A DNA stretch of 34,460 nt, taken from the NCBI GenBank assembly GCA_018062785.1, contig JAGORO010000013.1, positions 1-34,460 of the forward strand. The letters are read 5' to 3'. The DNA is from Candidatus Saccharimonadota bacterium. GTDB taxonomy: Bacteria; Patescibacteriota; Saccharimonadia; Saccharimonadales; UBA4665. The stretch's first letter is position 1, and each line of letters starts with the position of its first letter. A program made the position numbers and the translations under genes. This document shows, piece by piece, positions 1 through 6,414 of this stretch. The notes beneath the pieces were generated by a model. The model searched no databases. It saw nothing but the letters and a program-made list of their open reading frames with translations, and had not been told where the DNA came from.

Positions 1-320
<320 letters not shown>

Positions 321-718
321 TTACGTTCCAGGAAATGTGCATCGCTTTATCAAAAGCTGGCAAAGCCAGCCTTTGACGAAAGCTTTTGGCACAGAATCAA
401 TTTTTCGCGTGCGGTACGCGGAAGCAGTAGTTTCCTACAGCTTCCTTGCGTTTCCTCCGCGAGAAAATCAATTCTGTACTCAAATGCACACTTCCTGGCT
501 AAAAGTACGTTGACTAGTTATTGGTGTGAAAACACACTAATAGTAACGTTTGTAATACGTTGCTTTGACCTTTTCTAACTTATCCGTCTACTTTTGTAAT
601 GGACATCGACACCGACTGCGACAGCCCCTCGGACTTGAGGGAAAAGAGCAGCCGGAGTCGGCGGATTTATTCCGCGACCCCGCGCGACGAGAAAAACCGT
701 AGGTTTGTCTCTGTTATG
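321..718 (+). other. Structured 23S-5S spacer
   Basis: The ~400-base spacer contains no gene or tRNA that I can see but is rich in inverted repeats. Bases 328-342 (CCAGGAAATGTGCAT) can pair with 484-498 with one mismatch. Nested inside, 391-408 pairs imperfectly with 458-477, and a GGAAGC/GCTTCC hairpin lies at about 419-446. GCTGGC-AAA-GCCAGC forms a small hairpin around 355-369. Nearer 5S, short hairpins are visible (CCCTC/GAGGG near 627-643 and GCGGA-TTTAT-TCCGC near 661-675). Such stems are typical of rRNA processing sites cut by RNase III-like enzymes. That role is inferred. Confidence 0.7.
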
Positions 719-832
719 TCGGTGCCCATAGCGAGAGGGAAATACCTGTTCCCATACCGAACACAGCAGTCAAGCCTCTCAGCGGTTACAATACTTGGGC
801 CTTCTAGCCCTGGGAAAATAGCACGGTGCCGT
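719..832 (+). rRNA. rrf: 5S ribosomal RNA
   Basis: The 5S core is recognisable from the GTTCCCATACCGAACACAG stretch (749-767) and the TGGGC/GCCC region near 795-810. Helix I pairs CGGTGCC (720-726) with GGTGCCG (825-831), using two wobble pairs, which sets the ends. The ~113-base length is normal for 5S. It follows 23S in the usual 23S-5S order and is followed directly by an intrinsic terminator. Confidence 0.93.
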
Positions 833-891
833 TTTAATAAAAAAGACTCCTTACAGGAGTCTTTTTTATTAGACACCGTGCTATTTTCCCA
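811..891 (+). repeat. Inverted copy of the 5S rRNA 3' end around the terminator
   Basis: Bases 811-828 (TGGGAAAATAGCACGGTG), inside the 5S 3' end, are perfectly complementary to 874-891. The rRNA terminator hairpin sits between the two arms, so the transcript could fold into a long compound stem that competes with 5S helix I. The 18-base perfect match is seen directly; any processing or regulatory role is inferred. Confidence 0.85.
836..870 (+). terminator. Intrinsic terminator of the rRNA operon
   Basis: A perfect 15-base stem (836-850 with 856-870) with loop TTACA carries a GACTCC/GGAGTC core and a run of six T in the 3' arm. It lies four bases after the end of 5S. Confidence 0.93.
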
Positions 892-919
892 GAAAGTGAA
901 CTAGTAAAATAGCTACAGC

Positions 920-1021
920 AGCACTTTTGCTACTGCAAAAGTGCTTGCGGGTACCGTTCTATAAAAAAGACTTCCGAAAGGAGGTCTTTTTTAATGAGAA
1001 AACCGGGATAGGTTTTCTCAT
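920..1021 (+). terminator. Hairpin cluster with a second terminator after 5S
   Basis: Three further hairpins follow the rRNA terminator. Bases 920-930 pair perfectly with 935-945 (loop TACT). Bases 962-975 pair with 980-993 around a GAAA tetraloop with one wobble and a T-run, which makes a second intrinsic terminator. Bases 994-1004 pair perfectly with 1011-1021. No gene is visible between them. The cluster may be a backup terminator for the heavily transcribed rRNA operon, or it may hold a small RNA. Confidence 0.75.
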
Positions 1022-1086
1022 CGCGCAGGGCCTCGCACCAGCAAGGCTGGCCACTCGGCTCTGGCTGCTCTTTCCTGGGAAGTTAT

Positions 1087-1121
1087 ATATAAAATACCGA
1101 AGTAAATTCGGAATTTTATAT
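1087..1121 (-). terminator. Terminator of the phosphatase gene
   Basis: Bases 1087-1101 pair with 1107-1121 with one A-A mismatch (loop GTAAA). The hairpin is A/T-rich with a CCGAA/TTCGG core and lies just after the stop codon of the minus-strand gene. It would work in either direction. Confidence 0.65.
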
Positions 1122-1131
1122 GATTTTAGAT

Positions 1132-1713
1132 CTAATATTTGTGTAAAGAAGCGATATCGTTACCATCGAATGTAAAGGTGATTATGCAGTCGTGGTCGTA
1201 GGCTTCGCTAATGTTGTGTTGGCCGAAGTCAGTGTCGTGAACATGGGAGTAGAGGGCGGCCATTACACCAGAGTGAGCTACGAGGAGAATGGTAGCATCC
1301 TCGTAAGTACCACTAATCTCCGTAATAGTCTGAATTGTGCGCTGCTGCATGTGTTGTAGCGTTTCACCTTCTGGTGGGGCGTAGGCGGTGTCTCTGTCTA
1401 GGCTGGGATATAGCTCGTAGGCTTCTTTGGTAAGCAGGTTAGCAGCTAGACCGTAATTTACCTCACGTAGGCCGGCCGTTTTGTGGATGGGTTGCTGTAT
1501 GTTGAGCTCTTGGGCTAACTGATAGGCAGTAATAAAGGCGCGCCCTAAGTCACTAGAATAAACAGCGTCAAATTCAACACCGTTAAGTTTTTTAGTTACA
1601 GCTTTGGTGGGCTCTAGCCCGTCTGGCGTTAGTGGTGTATCTAGCCACCCAGATAATCTGCCAGCAAGATTGTTAAGAGTTTTGCCATGTCGGACCAGAT
1701 AAAATCGGTTCAT
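1132..1713 (-). CDS. Histidine phosphatase family protein (phosphoglycerate mutase-like)
   Basis: This 193-residue protein belongs to the histidine phosphatase superfamily. The N-terminal LVRHGKT motif (residues 6-12) supplies the catalytic phosphohistidine and arginine. A second Arg comes from SSDLGRAFITA (residues 54-64), and the C-terminal LVAHSGVM motif (about 144-151) supplies the second histidine. The size suits single-domain phosphatases such as CobC/GpmB-like enzymes rather than the larger cofactor-dependent glycolytic mutase. The substrate cannot be read from sequence; phosphoglycerate or another small phosphoester is possible. No Shine-Dalgarno is seen; a weak -10 (TAAACT, complement of 1721-1726) lies seven bases before the ATG, so the mRNA may be leaderless. 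It is convergent with the rRNA operon. Confidence 0.9.
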   Translation of the reverse strand: MNRFYLVRHGKTLNNLAGRLSGWLDTPLTPDGLEPTKAVTKKLNGVEFDAVYSSDLGRAFITAYQLAQELNIQQPIHKTAGLREVNYGLAANLLTKEAYELYPSLDRDTAYAPPEGETLQHMQQRTIQTITEISGTYEDATILLVAHSGVMAALYSHVHDTDFGQHNISEAYDHDCIITFTFDGNDIASLHKY

Positions 1714-1877
1714 AAGAACAAGTTTAGCACGAAAAGTACAAACCTATTGATATAAACGGTGTAAATACAACGACTATTTAATGATAAATAAGTGGTTTAT
1801 AAGGGGTTTAGTATGACTTGGTTACGCTATTTTTGCGCGAGCACTAGCGACTTAGGTATAAAAATAGTATTCGGAAG

Positions 1878-1988
1878 TTGATGTAAAATGAACAATTATA
1901 TATAGATAAACAGGGGTGATATATAGTACTTTTGGTGTTGAGCGTGTAACAACATGTATTGACTACCTCAGTAAAACACTTGTATCAT
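1878..1988 (+). promoter_or_regulatory. Two candidate promoters in a 350-base gene-free stretch
   Basis: The 1714-2065 interval is A/T-rich and has no convincing ORF. TTGATG (1878-1883) and TATAGA (1901-1906) are 17 bases apart. TTGACT (1959-1964) and TATCAT (1983-1988) are 18 bases apart, and the second pair is the more likely driver of the secreted-protein gene at 2066. A clear AAGGAG (2051-2056) precedes that ATG. Confidence 0.5.
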
Positions 1989-2065
1989 GAGCATGTATAA
2001 CTCTACTTATATGTAGAAGAAATACAAAAATAATAAAAACAAACACTATAAAGGAGTTTTACCAA

Positions 2066-2686
2066 ATGCGTAAAACAGCTTTTGTGCTCGCACTAGTGTT
2101 CGCAGCCGCCGCAGTACTTGTACCGGTATCCGGCTATGCTGCCACTAATCCGAGCTTTACACAGGTTATTAACGCCGGCACGCAGTCTATTGACATCGTG
2201 GACGGTACGGGCACTGCAGTGGCTAGTCCTTCGGTTGCTTTTGGCGCCGTAAATTTTGACTTTGCATGTCAGACAGCTACTGGTACCTTGGCTCCATCCA
2301 CTGGTACTGTCAATAAAATCGCAGTCAAAAACCCTAAAAAATCTGGCATCAAGGTTGACTTGAATGCTGTAACCCCTGCTACTGACAAGTGGACAAGCGG
2401 TACAGACAACTACTCGTATCGCGATGCTACGAGCTCCGGTTGTGCTACTGGTCAGCTTACCGTTGGTACTGGTACATTTACCAAAACTGCCGGTAGTGGT
2501 ACTCCAACACAGACTACTCCTGGTGGCTCATTTAGCTCTACTAGCTCTGTGACACTTCTTAACAACACTGGTACGACTGCCTACAATGCAGAACTAACAG
2601 ACTACTCTTTGAGCCAGAAGATCCCTGCCGAACAGGCAAGTGGCTCTTACACGCTCCCAATGAACATTACGTTCATTGCACAATAG
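2066..2686 (+). CDS. Secreted WxL-like surface protein
   Basis: This 206-residue protein has a classic signal peptide (MRKTAFVLALVFAAAAVLVP..., probable cleavage after GYA-A near residue 26). The mature part is Thr/Ser/Gly-rich and beta-strand-like. Residues ~40-206 align by eye with the C-terminal domain of the protein at 4461: both have IVDGTG, SPSV-F, a C-Q-A-GTL stretch, a central Cys (SSGC / AGC) and the ending S-x-x-IPAEQ...SY-L...AQ. That plan resembles WxL domains, which bind peptidoglycan on Gram-positive cells, but the W-x-L tripeptide itself is missing here (GIKVDL stands in its place). It has its own promoter, Shine-Dalgarno and terminator, so it may be expressed more strongly than its neighbours. 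The WxL assignment is by analogy only. Confidence 0.8.
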   Translation: MRKTAFVLALVFAAAAVLVPVSGYAATNPSFTQVINAGTQSIDIVDGTGTAVASPSVAFGAVNFDFACQTATGTLAPSTGTVNKIAVKNPKKSGIKVDLNAVTPATDKWTSGTDNYSYRDATSSGCATGQLTVGTGTFTKTAGSGTPTQTTPGGSFSSTSSVTLLNNTGTTAYNAELTDYSLSQKIPAEQASGSYTLPMNITFIAQ

Positions 2687-2706
2687 TCCTCTGACTATTT
2701 GCATGC

Positions 2707-2738
2707 AACCTGCACTCGGTACAGAGTGCAGGTTTTTT
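2707..2738 (+). terminator. Intrinsic terminator after the first secreted protein
   Basis: A perfect 11-base stem (2707-2717 with 2724-2734, loop GGTACA) ends in six T (2733-2738). It separates the first secreted-protein gene from the DUF916-like gene. Confidence 0.93.
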
Positions 2739-2769
2739 ATATGGAAAAGGTAAGCAAAAGCGTGTACAG

Positions 2770-2775
2770 TAATAT
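2770..2775 (+). promoter_or_regulatory. -10 box immediately before the DUF916-like gene
   Basis: TAATAT ends only five bases before the ATG at 2781, and no Shine-Dalgarno is present. No clear -35 is seen. This fits a leaderless transcript. Confidence 0.45.
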
Positions 2776-2780
2776 CTGAG

Positions 2781-4442
2781 ATGAAGAGATATATATCTGG
2801 TGTGGGGTTTGGGCTAGTTCTAGCCATTGTAGGTCTATTTGCGTATGGCGCGGGTGTGTACGCGCAGTCGCTTTCGATTGGTGCCAATCCTGCCAATCCA
2901 AAAGCCGATAATCTCCGTAGCCAAAATATATTTATCCTTAAGCTAAAACCAGGCGAAACAGCCAAAGATGGCATCCAAGTTTCGAACCCAACAAAGATGC
3001 AAAGAACGGTTAACCTAGGAGTAGTCGATGCGGGGTCCTCGGTAGACGGATCATTTTCTTGTCTGCAGAATTCAGAGAAGAAGAAAGGTGTTGGTAATTG
3101 GATAGCGTTAGACAAGAAACAAGTAACCCTAGAGCCCGGCACACAAGAAGTAGTTGGTTTCACCGTAACTACACCTTCAAACGCCGGCCCAGGCGAGCAT
3201 GGCGGCTGTATAACCTTCCAAGATACTAAGTCGTACGCAAAAACGTCGGGTTCGGGTATCCAGCTTGGTTTTAGGGGCGCCATTCGCGTAGCCGTAACAG
3301 TGCCCGGCAAGATTCGCAAAGAACTGACAATAGTTCGTATCGATACAAAACGCAACGAAGATGGCTCGTACATGGTTTCGCCAGTTGCGAAAAACAGTGG
3401 AAATGTATCGCTGGATGTCAATGCTCGAGTACAACTAAAAAGTATCTTTGGGCAAAAAAGTCGCATACTAGACGATGCGAAGTATCCGATTATGCCAGAT
3501 AGTACCACTGGCTGGCCGTACCGGTTCGAGCGACCTTTTTGGGGTGGATTCTATAAGGCGTACACGTCGCTGAGCTATAACGCAGATCCAAATGCTGGCA
3601 TCGGTGAGCGTATGGGTGACACTAAAAAAACTTCGAAGGTATCTTCCAACTTTTTTATGATTCCTGCACCTCAAGCCATTGCGGTGTATGTTGCGGCAAT
3701 TTTACTACCGGTGCTACTGCTGGTTATATGGCTGCGTAACAAACGAAAAAAGGCAACGCTAGGAAAAAAATGGGAAACATATTTGGTCGAAGCAGGCGAC
3801 TCCCTGACGGCGATTGCGGCGGAGCGAGGCATTAAATGGAAGCGTTTGGCAAAAATGAACCGTATCAAACCCCCATATGGCCTCATGATCGGCCAAGAGT
3901 TGTTGGTTCCGCGTGTGCATTCAGGTCGATCTCGAATAAATAATGCAGCACAGCCTGCTACTTCACAGTTGCAACCATCATCTCTGGGTCGTGCGGAGCA
4001 GGGTCGGATAAGCCGGCAATATATGCAGCAAAATACCCAGATAGATACGGCTCTGCCTGTCGATCCGCGAGATATTCCTTGGCCATCTCAAGAAGAGGAG
4101 TATCGTGCATGGCAAGCAACGCGTTCGGTTAATCATAGCTCGTCAGCTGACAGTAGGGCATCAAACAGATTCCAGAACCCCTATCATGGCGATGAAGATC
4201 CAGCCGAACTGGCAGAGAGCTGGAACGGACCGTCCCAAGAGATGGCCGAGCAACATGGTGCCGTCGAAAGCCCAGCAGATGTGCCGGCCATGCACTGGAT
4301 GTGGGATGACCTTGCGGATGAGCCAAAAAAATCAACCCAAAAGAAGACTACTTCAAAGGCTGCTGAGCGGGCAAAACCGCGCCGAAATACTAAACCGATA
4401 GCCAAAAAAACAGTAACCCCCAAAAGAAAGGCTAGAAAGTAG
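2781..4442 (+). CDS. DUF916-like membrane protein with LysM domain
   Basis: The 553-residue protein has an N-terminal signal sequence (residues 5-29, ...GVYAQS). An extracellular region follows (about 30-290) that resembles the DUF916/WxLIP fold: P-x-NP near 37-40, LKPGET (55-60), a WIAL strand followed by LEPG (117-120) and the PGEHGG turn (137-142). A transmembrane helix spans about 296-318 and is followed by the basic stretch RNKRKK. A clear LysM domain covers 333-377 (YLVEAGDSL..IA...G..W..L...N...GQELLVP), and a long polar tail ends in a Lys/Arg-rich segment. In Firmicutes, DUF916 proteins are encoded beside WxL proteins and anchor them to the wall; the neighbours here fit that pattern. 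The positive charges after the helix put the LysM domain in the cytoplasm, which is odd. It probably forms a unit with the gene 18 bases downstream. Confidence 0.82.
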   Translation: MKRYISGVGFGLVLAIVGLFAYGAGVYAQSLSIGANPANPKADNLRSQNIFILKLKPGETAKDGIQVSNPTKMQRTVNLGVVDAGSSVDGSFSCLQNSEKKKGVGNWIALDKKQVTLEPGTQEVVGFTVTTPSNAGPGEHGGCITFQDTKSYAKTSGSGIQLGFRGAIRVAVTVPGKIRKELTIVRIDTKRNEDGSYMVSPVAKNSGNVSLDVNARVQLKSIFGQKSRILDDAKYPIMPDSTTGWPYRFERPFWGGFYKAYTSLSYNADPNAGIGERMGDTKKTSKVSSNFFMIPAPQAIAVYVAAILLPVLLLVIWLRNKRKKATLGKKWETYLVEAGDSLTAIAAERGIKWKRLAKMNRIKPPYGLMIGQELLVPRVHSGRSRINNAAQPATSQLQPSSLGRAEQGRISRQYMQQNTQIDTALPVDPRDIPWPSQEEEYRAWQATRSVNHSSSADSRASNRFQNPYHGDEDPAELAESWNGPSQEMAEQHGAVESPADVPAMHWMWDDLADEPKKSTQKKTTSKAAERAKPRRNTKPIAKKTVTPKRKARK

Positions 4443-4460
4443 CAGCCAAGAGAACCCCCC

Positions 4461-5741
4461 ATGAATAGTACCTGGTTGCACATACGTACCAAGCAAAAGA
4501 AGGGGCTAGCAGTTGTTATTATTTGGTCTGCATTGGTTTTCGTGCTGAGCTTGGGGGTTTTTGTCCCCGAGACTCAGGCGGTTGCAGTACTTATTCAGTC
4601 AAAAACAGCTTCTGTAAATGGGAAAACGTTGTCGGCTACCTTTAGTTCAACACCGGTTGCCGGTAGGCTACTCATAGCAGTCTGCGGTGCTTATAATAGT
4701 TCTTCTGCGTCGACTACTCCGGCTGGCTTTACGGTGGCAAGGGCCGAGGCGGGGAACCCTGCCCAAAGCATCTTTTATAAAGTTTCAACAGGGGATGAAG
4801 CCAGTGTTACCTGTACGGCGCAGTCAACCACGCAAATGGGTATACATATCTACGAATATGCTGGTACACTTGCGACCGCACCATTTGATAAAGTCAATCC
4901 TACATCATCGTCTGGAACTACTGGTCCCGCAAATTCTGGGTCGCTAGCTACTGCCTATGTGCCAGAACTGCTGTTTGCAGCCGTTACCGCTCGTGGCAAC
5001 AGTACATTCACGGCGTGGTCAAGTGGCTTTACGGAACAAAATGATTTTAAGAGCGGCACTACTGTATACTTTGGCGCAGCCCATAATACAGTAACTACCA
5101 GTGGTACGTATTCTACGGCAGCGACACTGGGTGCCAATGGCTGGTGGCGGTGGCGCGGCCAGCATGCGGCGTTTAAGCTTATGCCGATACAGCTGGTGGC
5201 CGATATTGTTGATGGTACGGGTGCTAGTGTTAGCTCGCCATCAGTAACTTTTGCGAATCAGACATTTGGCTTCACGTGCCAGACAGCAGTGGGTACGCTT
5301 GGAACTACCACGCAAAAGTTACGGATAAGTAATACTACCGCCGCTCCGGGATGGGCTCTTTCGATTGCCCCAACGGCCGGCGTAACGGCTACTTGGGCGG
5401 ATGCCAGTACAAATAAGTATGACTTCAATGATCCAACAACCGCTGGTTGCGGAGATGGTGCGGATGCCGATACGCTCGGGGGCCAGATGACCATAAACCC
5501 CAGTGCCGGAACAGTAACCGCAGTAACGAATGGGTGTAATAATACGGGAGTAACACTTGGAACATCTACTGCCTTTAGCCAGGGAGTAAAAGATTCGATT
5601 ACTCTAGTGAACGGAGGTAGTACGGCAGGTATCAACTGCACGTGGGACGTAACCGGTATTACGATCTCGCAAACAATACCAGCGGAACAGTACTACGCAA
5701 GCTATAGCCTCGGGCTTACTCTTACGTTGGTCGCCCAGTAG
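4461..5741 (+). CDS. Secreted two-domain surface protein with C-terminal WxL-like domain
   Basis: The 426-residue protein has a long signal sequence (basic start, hydrophobic 15-35, PETQA-VA). Residues ~45-240 form a beta-rich domain of the kind seen in secreted and phage-like proteins (AGRLLIAVCGAY, ...IFYKVSTGDEASV, a Trp-rich end). I cannot name this domain. Residues ~247-426 match the protein at 2066 and here retain a W-x-L tripeptide (PGWALSI), four or more Cys and the shared IPAEQ ending. It starts 18 bases after the DUF916-like gene with only a weak AAGAGA site. It plausibly works with that protein at the cell surface; the binding partner is unknown. Confidence 0.8.
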   Translation: MNSTWLHIRTKQKKGLAVVIIWSALVFVLSLGVFVPETQAVAVLIQSKTASVNGKTLSATFSSTPVAGRLLIAVCGAYNSSSASTTPAGFTVARAEAGNPAQSIFYKVSTGDEASVTCTAQSTTQMGIHIYEYAGTLATAPFDKVNPTSSSGTTGPANSGSLATAYVPELLFAAVTARGNSTFTAWSSGFTEQNDFKSGTTVYFGAAHNTVTTSGTYSTAATLGANGWWRWRGQHAAFKLMPIQLVADIVDGTGASVSSPSVTFANQTFGFTCQTAVGTLGTTTQKLRISNTTAAPGWALSIAPTAGVTATWADASTNKYDFNDPTTAGCGDGADADTLGGQMTINPSAGTVTAVTNGCNNTGVTLGTSTAFSQGVKDSITLVNGGSTAGINCTWDVTGITISQTIPAEQYYASYSLGLTLTLVAQ

Positions 5742-5824
5742 GGCGGAGATGGCGCCACCGGCCGAACTACCTACAGCTCATTGGGTCGGTTAGCAGACGA
5801 TCAATAAAATAATTAACAATACTA

Positions 5825-5853
5825 TTGACACAAGCACAATATAGTGCTAATAT
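5825..5853 (+). promoter_or_regulatory. Strong promoter before the KGG stress gene
   Basis: TTGACA (5825-5830) and TAATAT (5848-5853) are separated by exactly 17 bases. This is the best sigma-70-type match in the window. Transcription would start near 5860, leaving a ~118-base leader before the ATG at 5978. Confidence 0.82.
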
Positions 5854-5872
5854 TTAGATATCGATACACGAG

Positions 5873-5906
5873 AGAGGGTTCGTCCGTTTGGGTGACCCTC
5901 TTTTTT
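5873..5906 (+). terminator. Attenuator-like hairpin in the KGG leader
   Basis: AGAGGGT (5873-5879) pairs with ACCCTCT (5895-5901), and the loop can extend the stem with wobble pairs. Five more T follow (5902-5906). It has the form of an intrinsic terminator but lies between the promoter and the gene, so it could attenuate expression or end a ~45-base RNA. A weaker second promoter (TTGTGA 5930-5935, TAGATT 5954-5959) lies after it. Confidence 0.7.
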
Positions 5907-5977
5907 GCTATCGTCAAACTAACTAATTTTTGTGAAATGTATGCGTGTGAGTGTAGATTTTGCAGAGGAGACACAAG

Positions 5978-6181
5978 ATGGCAGGTACTAAAGCAGGTGG
6001 CAGCAAAGCTGCTGCAACAAACAAGCAAAAGTATGGCAGCGATTTTTACGCAAAGATCGGTGCTAAGGGCGGTAAGCTCGGTAAAACTGGTGGCTTTGCT
6101 GCTGGTGAGGCTGGCCGTGAACGCGCACGTGTCTATGGTGCCATTGGCGGTCGCATTAGCCGTCGCACCAAAAAGGCGTAG
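5978..6181 (+). CDS. KGG-repeat general stress protein
   Basis: This 67-residue, very basic protein has Gly-Gly-Lys/Arg repeats (AKIGAKGGKLGK, YGAIGGRIS) typical of the KGG/stress-induced family related to E. coli YciG and B. subtilis GsiB. The ATG at 5978 is preferred over an in-frame TTG at 5960 because AGAGGAG (5964-5970) lies seven bases before it. These proteins are small, hydrophilic and usually stress-induced; their molecular role is not established. The strong promoter and leader hairpin suggest a highly expressed, regulated gene. A symmetrical terminator follows. Confidence 0.85.
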   Translation: MAGTKAGGSKAAATNKQKYGSDFYAKIGAKGGKLGKTGGFAAGEAGRERARVYGAIGGRISRRTKKA

Positions 6182-6197
6182 AAAAATAGGTAGTGCT

Positions 6198-6231
6198 ACC
6201 AAAAACAGTCTCCTCGGAGACTGTTTTTGGT
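6198..6231 (+). terminator. Terminator after the KGG gene
   Basis: A 16-base perfect inverted repeat (6198-6213 with 6216-6231, closing as a CTCG tetraloop) has the A-run and T-run inside its arms, so it could work in both directions. The 6232-6414 stretch after it holds no gene; the A-rich bases before 6415 lack a Shine-Dalgarno. Confidence 0.88.
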
Positions 6232-6414
6232 ATACACATTCTGGGTACGGGCTTTTGGTACAATGACAAAAAGCTCTTGTGTTTCTACCGCTCATTTCGA
6301 GCGCGCAAGGTACAGAGGAGGCAGCATCGGTGGGGTAGTTGCTTTGTGGAGTAAAAAGAGGTAAAATTACTCTCGGATCGCATAAATAAAAATACAACAA
6401 AAAATATAACAAAA

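Noticed and set aside
2594-3508. 304-codon open frame on the minus strand
   Set aside because: It is a shadow of the DUF916-like gene, whose domains and signal sequence are clear, and it resembles no family.
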